From: a bacterium SCSIO 12827
GTDB taxonomy: Bacteria > Pseudomonadota > Alphaproteobacteria > Rhodospirillales > Casp-alpha2
DNA length: 64,000 nucleotides
Direction of reading: 5' to 3'
NCBI GenBank assembly: GCA_024397995.1
Contig: CP073746.1
Span: 744,001 to 808,000, forward strand
A program made the translations under genes and the position numbers. Positions 46,122 through 54,733 of this stretch are shown here, in pieces (the stretch's first letter is position 1; the number at the start of each line of letters is the position of its first letter). The notes beneath the pieces are model-generated. The model was not told the origin of the DNA and searched no databases. It was given only the letters and a program-made list of their open reading frames with translations.

Positions 46122-47690
46122 ATGCCGACCAAAAGTGCGACGAATGAAGCCAAGGCGAAACTTGTCGTGCGCCATGCACGGGCAGCCGACGTGTCGGCGG
46201 TCCAGAAGCTGTATAAGAAGGTCTATCCCGGCATGTCCGCCTATTCGACGGACCAGCTGCGCGGCCAGATCAACAATTTCCCGCAAGGCCAGTTCGTCGC
46301 CACCTACGAGGACGAGATCGTCGGCTATTGCGCCACCTTCCGCATTGCCGAGGCGATCGCCTTCGCTGCCCATACCTGGTGGCAGATCACCGGCAACGGC
46401 TTCGCCTCGCGCCACGATCCGGCCGGGGATTGGCTGTACGGCATGGAGGTCTTCGTCGATCCCGAGTTCCGGGGGCTGCGCATCGGGCAGCGGCTGTATG
46501 CGGCGCGCAAGGCGCTGGCGACGGAACTGCATCTGAAGGGAATCGTGTTCGGCGGCCGTATCCCGGGCTATGCCCGGCGGTCCAAGAAGATCGGCTCGCC
46601 CCGCGCCTATGTGGACGCGGTGGCGGCCAAGAACCTTCGGGATTCCGTGCTCGGATTCCAGCTTCGCAACGGGTTCGAAATTTATGGTGTGCTGGAAAAC
46701 TATCTGCCGTCGGATAAGGAATCCGGCGGCCATGCGGCGCATCTGGTGTGGCGCGACCCGAAATACATCGCGCCCGAACCGGTATCGTCGCGCCCAAGCA
46801 ACCGTTCCGTCGACACGGTCCGCGTCAGCCTGGTTCAGTATCAGCAGCGGCGGGTCAAATCGTTCGAGGAATTCGCCGCCCAGGTGGAATACTTCGTCGA
46901 TGTGGTCGCCGACTATAAATCCGATTTCGTGGTGTTCCCCGAACTGTTCACCCTGCAATTGCTGTCGATCGAGAACGAACAGATTCCGGCGTCGGAAGCC
47001 ATTGCCCATCTGACCCGCTATACCGAGCCCCTGAAGGAGCTCTTGAGCGGCCTCGCCGTCAGCTACAACATCAACATCATCGGCGGGTCGCACCCCTCGC
47101 GCGAAGAAAACGGCGATATTCGGAACACCTGTTACGTCTGCCTGCGCGACGGCTCCATCCATCGTCAGGACAAGATCCACCCGACGCCCAACGAACGCTA
47201 CTGGTGGCATATCCAGGGCGGGACGGAGGTCTCGACCATCATGACCGACTGCGGGCCGATCGGCGTCAACATCTGCTACGATTCAGAATTTCCGGAACTG
47301 TCCCGCCATCTGGTCGACCAGGGGGCGCAGATTCTGTTCGTGCCGTTCTGCACGGACGAGCGGCAAAGCTACATGCGCGTGCGCTACTGTGGGCAGGCGC
47401 GGGCCGTGGAAAACCAGATGTTCGTGGTGCTGGCCGGCAACGTCGGCAACCTGCCCAATGTCGACAACATGGACATCCAATACGCACAAAGCTGCATCCT
47501 GACGCCCTGCGACGTCGCCTTCGCCCGTGACGGCATCGCCGCCGACACGACGCCCAACGTGGAAATGGTCGCCTTCGCCGATTTGCGGCTGGACAACCTG
47601 AAGACCGCGCGCCATTCCGGCACGGTGCAGAATTTGAAGGACCGGCGTTTTGATCTTTACCGCATCGATTGGCGGGGCGATCACGACTAG
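46122..47690 (+). CDS. GNAT acetyltransferase - carbon-nitrogen hydrolase fusion
   Basis: About 522 residues with two enzymes in one chain. Residues 10-210 are a GNAT N-acetyltransferase (VRHARAADVSAVQKLYKKVY, the acetyl-CoA loop EFRGLRIGQRLYAARKAL). Residues 230-515 are a nitrilase-superfamily hydrolase with the triad Glu in VVFPELFTLQ, Lys in HRQDKIHPTP and Cys in GVNICYDSEFPE. It would acetylate an amine and cleave an amide or nitrile, perhaps the same metabolite. The fusion is a recognised but uncharacterised architecture. ATG 46122 is preferred; ATG 46089 lies upstream in frame. Confidence 0.88.
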   Translation: MPTKSATNEAKAKLVVRHARAADVSAVQKLYKKVYPGMSAYSTDQLRGQINNFPQGQFVATYEDEIVGYCATFRIAEAIAFAAHTWWQITGNGFASRHDPAGDWLYGMEVFVDPEFRGLRIGQRLYAARKALATELHLKGIVFGGRIPGYARRSKKIGSPRAYVDAVAAKNLRDSVLGFQLRNGFEIYGVLENYLPSDKESGGHAAHLVWRDPKYIAPEPVSSRPSNRSVDTVRVSLVQYQQRRVKSFEEFAAQVEYFVDVVADYKSDFVVFPELFTLQLLSIENEQIPASEAIAHLTRYTEPLKELLSGLAVSYNINIIGGSHPSREENGDIRNTCYVCLRDGSIHRQDKIHPTPNERYWWHIQGGTEVSTIMTDCGPIGVNICYDSEFPELSRHLVDQGAQILFVPFCTDERQSYMRVRYCGQARAVENQMFVVLAGNVGNLPNVDNMDIQYAQSCILTPCDVAFARDGIAADTTPNVEMVAFADLRLDNLKTARHSGTVQNLKDRRFDLYRIDWRGDHD

Positions 47691-47708
47691 GGGCGGTGGC
47701 GTTCCGCC

Positions 47709-48413
47709 TCAGGCGGCGATGCGGCGCCCGAAGCGGTCTTGCACAAAGGCCGTGATTTCGTCGAACCGGCAGCCGGCGCGGACCACCGTGTAATCACGGA
47801 AATCGATGATGGTCGACGACAACCCCTGGTCGTTGGCGTCGCGGCAGCGTCCGTGGTCGATCACGATGTCGGCGGCGGCCACCACCTCGGGCTCGATCTC
47901 GGCGACCGTGTATTTGGAGCCCGACAGCGACTGATTCGCGCTGGAGCCGAACACCGGTGTGCTGCGGCTGTGGCTCAGTGCGGCCAGGGCGTTGTGCAGC
48001 GGCCCCGCGTTCAGCAGCATGTCCATGGTCGGCCCCTTGGTCGAGGTTTCCAGCACAAAGGGTTCGACGCTGTTCAGCAGCGGATGATCCCGCCGGTAGT
48101 CCGCGACGATGGAAAACGGCAGGTCGGCGTCTTCGATCAGGGCCTGGCGGATGGCCTGGGCCTCGTCGTCCAGCACGTGCAGATCGGCCGAGGCCGCCGC
48201 CCCCCCGAACATCCCCGACGGCTTCTCGAAACTGCGGCGCTTGACCTCGAAGATGCGGCGGATGGCGTCCTCCGTCCGGCCCAGGATGGCATAGGCGACG
48301 TTCAGCGGAATGATCGCGATGCCGCCGCGGTCAAGCACATCCATGACGTCGCGGGCTTCCTGTTCGACATCATGGCCGATGGGGTTGTCGGTGGTGGGGG
48401 TGGTCGTGGGCAT
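47709..48413 (-). CDS. Sua5/YciO/YrdC family protein
   Basis: About 234 residues of the YrdC fold, related to threonylcarbamoyl-AMP synthase for tRNA t6A. Motifs are GGIAIIPLNVAYAILGRTED, KRRSFEKPSGMFGG, VFGSSANQSLSG and STIIDFRDYTVVRAG. The substrate-binding stretch usually read as KxR with S-x-N is recognisable, but the spacing and the extra middle segment differ from canonical TsaC, so it is likely a paralogue. ATG 48413 is preferred over 48461. It is convergent with the GNAT-nitrilase gene, 18 bases apart. Confidence 0.78.
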   Translation of the reverse strand: MPTTTPTTDNPIGHDVEQEARDVMDVLDRGGIAIIPLNVAYAILGRTEDAIRRIFEVKRRSFEKPSGMFGGAAASADLHVLDDEAQAIRQALIEDADLPFSIVADYRRDHPLLNSVEPFVLETSTKGPTMDMLLNAGPLHNALAALSHSRSTPVFGSSANQSLSGSKYTVAEIEPEVVAAADIVIDHGRCRDANDQGLSSTIIDFRDYTVVRAGCRFDEITAFVQDRFGRRIAA

Positions 48414-48545
48414 GATCAGGGGCTCGCATGGTCTGGGGTGGACGGGGCGCCAGTCGATCATGCCGGGGATGATGGGACAAATAGAAATATGTGAACGATA
48501 TATCGGGAAATGAGATCGGGAGGGGAGGTGATCCTAAATGATGGT

Positions 48546-49359
48546 TCAGGCCTTAAAGCAATTTTCGCGGTGCCAGCTAAGAAAGCGAGGATGCGGCCTA
48601 TCTGCGGGCCGTAGCGGCGGAGTGGCTTGACCTGTTTTGTTAATGAAGGACTTCACACTGTCGATATCGTTGACCTGTCGGGAAATAAGAATTTCTAAGT
48701 CGTCCGTTAGACTGATCAACCCACGGTCAAACATCCAATGCGCGGTGCCTGACAGGGCGATTCCATTGTTGATGATGTCGGGGCCGTCATACTGCACTGG
48801 CCGAATGTGCGCCGCGTCGACCTCGGCCCGTCCCCCACCGTTGATGAACTTAAAACCTGTGATCGCACAGCGCGCATCGTAGGCGCGCAGTACGATCTGC
48901 CGGAATGTTCTGTCGCGCACAATGCGGCTTGTTAGTTGTTGGAAGCGCTCCCTTTCCGATTCGCCAGTGTAGAGTGTTTGCGCTTCAGCTAATCCGGGTG
49001 CGGTCTGTTCTGTCCCAAGGCGTGGCAGGATTTGATCGTTCTGATCTAACCCGTATTCAATGATGCGTAAAAAATCTGCCGGTGAGATCGGCCTGACAGC
49101 GGATTGGGTTCGGCCCGATAAGCGGCCATGTTCGTTGAGCAAACCGCGTTCGATTGGGCCGCTGTTATCGCTAAACGGAACCGGGCGGGCGAAGTCGAGG
49201 TAGCTTCCCGGCTCGATCACAGCGAGGAACATGTCAGGGGCTTTTGGGTCTGGAATGATCTCTTGAAGGCGTGCAATCGCGAAATAGCCGCGCGTATTGC
49301 TCAGCCGGACTGTCGTCGTAGATAGAATCCGGACGCAACATGAAGACGCAATAGCCCAT
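48546..49359 (-). pseudogene. Frameshifted HNH endonuclease gene with internal deletion
   Basis: The C-terminal two thirds reads as a clean HNH-family restriction-type endonuclease: RGYFAIARLQEIIPDPKAPD, FLAVIEPGSYLDFARPVPFS, ARCAITGFKFINGGGRAEVD, AAHIRPVQYDG and GTAHWMFDRGLISLT. The true N-terminus is in another frame: ATG 49359 starts MGYCVFMLRPDSIYDDSPAE, the usual beginning of the family, but this breaks after AEQY. The two parts meet near 49290 with about 25-30 codons missing and the frame shifted. No full-length product is likely unless a truncated protein is started internally. Confidence 0.75.
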
Positions 49360-49486
49360 TCCTTGAACCTAGCTGACGTCCGCAATTCTGCCAATGGATG
49401 GTCTACAGGCCGTCGGGTTGTTATTTTGCGGGGGTCAAATTTATATTCCTGACAGGGAATTTCCGTAGGGAGTTCAGGGAGGCATC

Positions 49487-50113
49487 CTACACGCGGATGC
49501 CCGTCGGTTCGTCCGGCAGCCGGTCGTTCCACAGCGTATCGTCGTAATACTTGTTGAGTTTGATTGTTGTATTCGGATCAATGAGGACGCCGGGGCCGAG
49601 CCCCCGTCGCTTGCTTCCTCCTGCCTGCGACCAGCGGCAGGCATCCAGGCCGAAACGCCGTTTCCCAAGAGCTGTGACCTTGCTCAGGCTGCGGACGATC
49701 TGCTCGGCAAGGCGTTTCAGATCGTCGTTCAGGCAGGGGAAGCAGACGGAAATATTACCTTCCGCCATCAGCGGCGGATCGAACGCCCATTTCTTGGTCG
49801 GATCGGGCCATTCCCAGGCGGATCGATGAAAATATCCATAGATTGCCGAACCGATGATGGGATAGTCGAAATCGAAATTTCGTGCCCATTCCGCCAACTG
49901 GTGCGGCTCGGGGATCGTGAGATACACCTGCCATTCATTTGACGCCGGAATGTTGGGTATCCGGTGCATTTGCGAATTGGCGCGCCCGCCATACTCATAG
50001 AATATGATGTCGGGGATGAGCTCGGTTAGCACACGGCTGTAGGCGAGCTCATCCCGCTCCGTCATCACGAAATCCAGCCTTCGAAAGCAAGTGTCGCCGT
50101 GTCTCCTGCTCAT
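49487..50113 (-). CDS. Hypothetical protein, possible immunity partner
   Basis: A 208-residue protein I do not recognise. It is rich in aromatic residues (LIPDIIFYEYGG, SAIYGYFHRSAWEWPDPTKK), acidic to neutral, with no signal peptide or membrane helix, and ends GPGVLIDPNTTIKLNKYYDD plus a short tail. It begins 18 bases after the stop of the putative peptidoglycan-binding effector gene on the same strand, the position an immunity gene would take. The start could also be ATG 50065 (MTERDELAYSRVL). Function is inferred from context only. Confidence 0.6.
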   Translation of the reverse strand: MSRRHGDTCFRRLDFVMTERDELAYSRVLTELIPDIIFYEYGGRANSQMHRIPNIPASNEWQVYLTIPEPHQLAEWARNFDFDYPIIGSAIYGYFHRSAWEWPDPTKKWAFDPPLMAEGNISVCFPCLNDDLKRLAEQIVRSLSKVTALGKRRFGLDACRWSQAGGSKRRGLGPGVLIDPNTTIKLNKYYDDTLWNDRLPDEPTGIRV

Positions 50114-50131
50114 GCGGCGAGGATACAGGCG

Positions 50132-51316
50132 TTAGTTGCCTTTGGAACGCTTATTGTACTTTCCCATTTGTACACCTTTGGGAATTAGGATGACGTTAAC
50201 GTTCTTGCCTGACCGGCGAATTCGGTCGGCGGCATCCAATTCCTTTTGCGTTACCTTCCCTGTCTTTGGGTCCACGTCGACAGTTTGGAAGTGAACCCAT
50301 TTACCGGATGGGGTCTTAAAGGAGAGGTCAACGAACGTCCCGCCTGACCGACCATCGCCGCCAAACGTTTTGGTGACGCTAGGAATCCAATATTCGGGGC
50401 TAAGTCCGCCTTTTTTTCGGTCGGCCCCACCCCCTTCGTGTGTCCAATCGGGGTGAGTCTTTTCGATCCAGGTCTGGATCCTCTCGATCTCAGCTTTCGT
50501 TTGGAAATTGCCGCGGCGATCTTCCACGATCATCCCAGATGTCTGCAGGTCTTCGTCCGGCACGGGAAGGATGAAGATCGTCGACTTGGATGTTTCAGGG
50601 ATCGGCTGAGAAAGATCGGATAGTTCAATGGGCTTGCTCGGGCTTTCTGTCCGGTCCGGAAGTGGCGTGTCGGGCGGCTCATATCTCGGTGGCGGCGGAA
50701 ATGCCGGGGCGATATCGGTCCGCTCGGGGGCGGTCTGATTCTGACCCTCTTTCGACACTCGTCCCATCAGCGCGCCGGCCGCGCCTGCGGTCGCGGCGCC
50801 GGTTGCCGTTCGGGCCGTTTGTCCAAGCAGCGTCCTTGCCGCGAGGCCAATCAGTGGAGGGATCAAGGTGACCGCCGGTGCCATGGTGACTTGGACGCCC
50901 TCAGGGGCGGGACGCCTTGGCCTCACCGAGGCTTCGGCACCCGGGCGTGCCGAGAGACTCGTCAGATGACGGTCCAAGGGAGAAGTGGGGTCGGGGGCGG
51001 GGCCGAGCAGGGACGTCGTGCTCGTGTCCTGTCGGTTGCTTGGGAACGCGGGTACCGACGCGTTTTCCAGGGCACTGTTCAAGCGTGCCAGCGTCGGCCC
51101 GTCCGGCTTCATGACGCCGTCCTCCGTTAGGCCTTCGGCGCGTTGGAACGATTTCACGGCCTCGATCATGGGCCGGTCCGGGTATGGGTCGAAACCGCCG
51201 TCGGGTGTCTCCAGATGGCCCAGGCTGGCCAGGGTCTGCTTGGTGATGAGGGTGTCGGCCAGGTCCATGTCATAGGCCTCGCCGATGGTCTTGTTCAGGC
51301 GGAAAGGGGGGCGCAT
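50132..51316 (-). CDS. Putative effector with peptidoglycan-binding-like domain and toxin-like C-terminus
   Basis: A 394-residue protein with a modular look. Residues 15-80 resemble a peptidoglycan-binding helix bundle (MIEAVKSFQRAEGLTEDGVM). A Pro/Ser-rich linker follows, then a hydrophobic Ala/Gly stretch (about 143-185, LIPPLIGLAARTLLG) that could insert in or cross a membrane. After a second Pro-rich linker comes a compact C-terminal domain (about 285-394) with GGTFVDLSFKTPSGKWVHFQ and NVNVILIPKG. That last domain looks like the variable toxin tip of polymorphic effectors and may be a nuclease, which is inference. ATG 51316 follows GAGGAG. No signal peptide. A small gene follows 18 bases later. 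Confidence 0.6.
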   Translation of the reverse strand: MRPPFRLNKTIGEAYDMDLADTLITKQTLASLGHLETPDGGFDPYPDRPMIEAVKSFQRAEGLTEDGVMKPDGPTLARLNSALENASVPAFPSNRQDTSTTSLLGPAPDPTSPLDRHLTSLSARPGAEASVRPRRPAPEGVQVTMAPAVTLIPPLIGLAARTLLGQTARTATGAATAGAAGALMGRVSKEGQNQTAPERTDIAPAFPPPPRYEPPDTPLPDRTESPSKPIELSDLSQPIPETSKSTIFILPVPDEDLQTSGMIVEDRRGNFQTKAEIERIQTWIEKTHPDWTHEGGGADRKKGGLSPEYWIPSVTKTFGGDGRSGGTFVDLSFKTPSGKWVHFQTVDVDPKTGKVTQKELDAADRIRRSGKNVNVILIPKGVQMGKYNKRSKGN

Positions 51317-51769
51317 GGGCGTCTCCTCGCGCGCCGACGTCGCGGAGGACCGGCGCGGCGATGCTGAGGCCGCGGCGGCGCTCCGGTGCGACAATCGTCA
51401 TGCGGGACGGGGAGGGCCGACCGGCGGGCCGGTTGCTGGAATTGTGTGGTTGGGAGTCGGGGCGTTGTCCGCTTGAGGGGTTGCCCCACCATCACGGCGG
51501 GACCCGGCGGGCGCTCTATGTTGCGACAATGGCGCGGCCTGCGGTCGATGTCAAGTATTTATTCCTATTCCAAGATGGAAAGTGGGCTCACCATTCCTGC
51601 CGATGCCGGTCCGGTGAGCCGATTTCCCGAAAAACTCCGACCAATCGCGCGTGCCCCAGGAAAAACACCTGACTTCCCCTGCCCGGGGCGGTATCCCGGG
51701 GTGGTGGCGCCGGTTCGCCTGCATCGGGCGGGCCGCCTGCGGACATTTTACGGAACAGCCTTAACGCAT
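51317..51769. other. Spacer between divergent effector and recQ genes
   Basis: 453 bases without a supported gene. The recQ frame stays open for about 128 codons upstream of its likely start, but that stretch has no family similarity and is rich in Arg, Gly and Pro like chance GC-rich translation. It must hold the promoters of both divergent genes; no clear regulatory motif was recognised. Confidence 0.5.
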
Positions 51770-53599
51770 ATGAACATGGACGCGATCCCCCACCAGGCCC
51801 AGGCCGAAGACCTGCTGCATGCCGTGTTCGGGCTGCAGGCGTTCCGCCCGGGGCAGGCGGAGATCGTCGGGCGGTTGTTGGCGCGGCGGAATGCGCTGGT
51901 CGTCATGCCGACGGGGGCGGGCAAGTCGCTGTGCTATCAGATCCCGGCCCTGGTGTTCGATGGCCTGACGGTGGTGATCTCGCCCCTGGTCGCCCTCATG
52001 GACGATCAGGTCGCGGCCCTGCGCGCCCTTGGCGTCGATGCCGCCTGCATCCATTCCGGGCGCGAGCGCGACGCCAACGTGGCCGATTGGAAACGGGTGC
52101 AGGGCGGGGCCTGCAAGCTGCTCTATCTGTCGCCGGAGCGGCTGATGACCGAGCGCATGATCCGCGCCCTGCAGAAGATCGGCCCCGACATGTTCGTGGT
52201 CGACGAGGCCCATTGCATTTCCAAATGGGGCATGAACTTCCGCCCGGAATACGAGGCCTTGTCGCACCTCAAGGACGCCTTTCCCGATGCCGTGTTTTCG
52301 GCCTTCACCGCCACCGCCGACGAGGCGACCCGCCGCGACATCGCGGCCAAGCTGTTCGCCGGCCGGGGCGAGATCATCGTCCACGGCTTCGACCGGCCCA
52401 ACCTGCACCTTGCGGTCGAACCGAAGGCCGATTGGCGGCGTCAGCTGTTGGATTTCATCGGCGCGCGGGCGGGGCAATCGGGCATCGTCTATTGCCTGTC
52501 CCGCCGCCTGACGGAAGAGGTCAGTGAATTCCTCAACGACAGCGGCCACCGGGCCCTGCCCTATCACGCGGGCCTGTCGGCCGAGGTGCGCCGCGACAAC
52601 CAGGAAGTCTTCATGGCCGAGGACGGCGTGGTCATGGTCGCCACCATCGCTTTCGGCATGGGCATCGACAAGCCGGATATCCGCTATGTCTTTCACCTCA
52701 ACCTGCCGGGCAGCATGGAAGCCTATTACCAGGAAATCGGCCGCGCCGGGCGCGACGGCGCGGCGGCGGACGTGAAGCTGATCTACGGTCTGGACGATAT
52801 CCGCATGCGCCGCCAGTTCATCGACCAGGACGGCGAGGACGACGATCATCGGCGGCGCGAACACAAGCGCCTGGATGCCCTGCTCGCCTATTGCGAGGCG
52901 ACGACCTGCCGGCGGGTGACGCTGCTGTCCTATTTCGACGAGGCAACGGAACCTTGCGGCAATTGCGACATCTGCCTGGACCCGCCGAAACTGATCGACG
53001 CGACGCCCCAGGCGCAGATGCTGTTTTCCGCCGCGCTGCGCACGGGCCAGGCCTTCGGGGCGGCCCATCTGATCGACATTCTAAGGGGGGCGGCGACCCA
53101 GAAGATCAAGGACCGCGGCCATGACCAATTGCCGACCTACGGCGTCGGCGCGGCCCATGCCAAGGGCTATTGGCAGAGCTTCATCCGCCAGGCCCTGGCG
53201 GGGGGGTATCTCTCGGTCGATATCGACGGCTACGGCAGCCTGAAGCTGACCGAACGGGCCGAGGCGGTGGTGAAAGGCGAGGGCGAGTTCCTGATCCGCG
53301 AGCCCGCCCCCGGCAAGGCCGCGACGGCGCGCAGTCGCACCGGGCGCGGGGCCGTGCCTGACCTGCCGGCGGAGCTTGCCGGTCTGCTCGCCAATCTGAA
53401 GAAGCTGCGCCAGGAACTGGCCAAAGCGCGCGGCGTGCCGGCCTATGTCGTGTTTTCCGACGCGACGCTCCGTGAAATGTGCCTGAGCCGCCCCGCCACC
53501 CTGGAACAGATGGCCGACATCAACGGCGTCGGCCCGAAGAAGCTGGAAGAATACGGCCTGATGTTCCTGGAACGCCTGTCCGCCGGGGCGGAAGCCTAG
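51770..53599 (+). CDS. recQ: ATP-dependent DNA helicase RecQ
   Basis: A 609-residue superfamily 2 helicase for recombination repair. Motifs in order are FRPGQAEIVGRLL, Walker A VVMPTGAGKSLCYQIPAL, SPLVALMDDQ, Walker B DEAHCISKWGMNFRPEY, SAFTATAD, GFDRPNLHL and motif VI EIGRAGRDG. The zinc-binding cysteines are in CEATTCRR and CGNCDICL; a winged-helix RQC region and a C-terminal HRDC domain (about 530-605, INGVGPKKLEEYG) follow. Motif II is DEAH as in all RecQ. The start is ATG 51770 (or 51776), neither with a strong ribosome site. Confidence 0.95.
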   Translation: MNMDAIPHQAQAEDLLHAVFGLQAFRPGQAEIVGRLLARRNALVVMPTGAGKSLCYQIPALVFDGLTVVISPLVALMDDQVAALRALGVDAACIHSGRERDANVADWKRVQGGACKLLYLSPERLMTERMIRALQKIGPDMFVVDEAHCISKWGMNFRPEYEALSHLKDAFPDAVFSAFTATADEATRRDIAAKLFAGRGEIIVHGFDRPNLHLAVEPKADWRRQLLDFIGARAGQSGIVYCLSRRLTEEVSEFLNDSGHRALPYHAGLSAEVRRDNQEVFMAEDGVVMVATIAFGMGIDKPDIRYVFHLNLPGSMEAYYQEIGRAGRDGAAADVKLIYGLDDIRMRRQFIDQDGEDDDHRRREHKRLDALLAYCEATTCRRVTLLSYFDEATEPCGNCDICLDPPKLIDATPQAQMLFSAALRTGQAFGAAHLIDILRGAATQKIKDRGHDQLPTYGVGAAHAKGYWQSFIRQALAGGYLSVDIDGYGSLKLTERAEAVVKGEGEFLIREPAPGKAATARSRTGRGAVPDLPAELAGLLANLKKLRQELAKARGVPAYVVFSDATLREMCLSRPATLEQMADINGVGPKKLEEYGLMFLERLSAGAEA

Positions 53600-53639
53600 C
53601 GCCGAACCATTATAAGGGGCGGCGGGTGCCGGTGGTGGC

Positions 53640-54533
53640 TTATGTACTGCCGTAGGTCCGCTGTAGGGGGCCTTTCCGCGCCGCGGCTTCGGTGAGGTGC
53701 TGGCGCATGTAGTAGGATGCCGCGACGGGGTCGCCCTGACGCAGTAGGCCGATGAGCTCCAGATGGCCGGAAAACTGATCGTAGACCCGTTTGCGGTCGA
53801 CGCTGGAGCGGATTTCCAGAAGACGGCGCAGGCGGTTTACCCGGACAAGGGCCTGATGGAAGAAGATGTTTCCCGAAAGCTTGATGATCGCCTCGTGGAA
53901 ATGCAGGCCGACAAGGACCAGACGGTCGGCCGTTTCGGTTTCGACCAGGCCGTCGAGGTAGCGTTCCTGAATGCGCTGCAATTCGTCCAGAACCTTGAAG
54001 TCGAGTTCGAAGGTGGGCTCCAGGAGGGCGGCCGGTTCGATCGCCGCGCGGAAGCGGTAGACCTGCTCAAAGGCTTCCGGCGTGTTGACCACGGGCAGGA
54101 GGGTCCAGCCGTAGCCCGGTTTGCGTTCGGCCCAGCCTTCATTGGTCGCGCGGAACAGGGTGCTGGTGATTTCCGACCGTTTGACGTCGTAGTGCTGCAA
54201 CAGGAATTGTTCCGTCACATCCTGGGATATCCGCCCGGCGACCCAGTCGTCGGCCAGGCGGAAATAGAAATCCGATGCGGATGAGGGTTCCTTGAGATCC
54301 TTGATCTTGGCCGGAGGCGGGGTGTCCGCGACGGTGTAGCCGCGGTTCGGCCGGTGTTCGGCGATGCCGCTGTCGGCAAGGATCTTCAAGGCCTTCAGAA
54401 CGGGCGTGCGCGAGACCCGCAAATCGCTGGCCAGCCATTGGGCGTTCAGCTTGTCCCCCGGCATGAATTCGCCGCCGCGAATTTTGCCCAGAATGTCACG
54501 GGCAAGCCGGCCGCTGAGTGTTCGTTCGGCCAT
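53640..54533 (-). CDS. GntR family transcriptional regulator
   Basis: A 297-residue regulator with an N-terminal winged helix (about 5-70; LARDILGKIRGGEFMPGDKL, LRVSRTPVLKALKILADSGI). A long linker leads to an FCD-like helical ligand domain (about 150-285; RFRAAIEPAALLEP, HEAIIKLSGNIFF), which binds organic acids, often with a metal. It is divergent from the LDH2 dehydrogenase - lactonase - TAXI transporter unit and very likely controls it. The longer-than-usual linker (about 75-145) is unusual for the family. Confidence 0.88.
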   Translation of the reverse strand: MAERTLSGRLARDILGKIRGGEFMPGDKLNAQWLASDLRVSRTPVLKALKILADSGIAEHRPNRGYTVADTPPPAKIKDLKEPSSASDFYFRLADDWVAGRISQDVTEQFLLQHYDVKRSEITSTLFRATNEGWAERKPGYGWTLLPVVNTPEAFEQVYRFRAAIEPAALLEPTFELDFKVLDELQRIQERYLDGLVETETADRLVLVGLHFHEAIIKLSGNIFFHQALVRVNRLRRLLEIRSSVDRKRVYDQFSGHLELIGLLRQGDPVAASYYMRQHLTEAAARKGPLQRTYGST

Positions 54534-54733
54534 GCTGTCGGTTCTCCCCCGGTTGTGCGAATGGCGGTTTCAAATACCCGAAATCATCCTGGGTGAACAT
54601 AAGGGCCGGTCATCAGCACTTTACAAAATGTTTTTCTTGTGATGAATATGCAAAATAACCCTTGGCAGCGCAGGCTGCCAGTGAAAAAGACCAACAAGCC
54701 GGGCGACGCAAGACCCGGTTCGGAGGAGCAGAC

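Noticed and set aside
43938-47210. A very long open frame (1090 codons) on the minus strand
   Set aside because: It lies opposite three well-supported plus-strand genes (TonB receptor end, aminotransferase, deacetylase and part of the GNAT-nitrilase). It reads as Arg/Gly/His-rich chance translation without any family motif, as often seen opposite GC-rich genes.
51386-51769. Upstream extension of RecQ by about 128 residues
   Set aside because: No RecQ has this region; the translation is low-complexity and carries no RecQ signature. The helicase begins normally at 51770.
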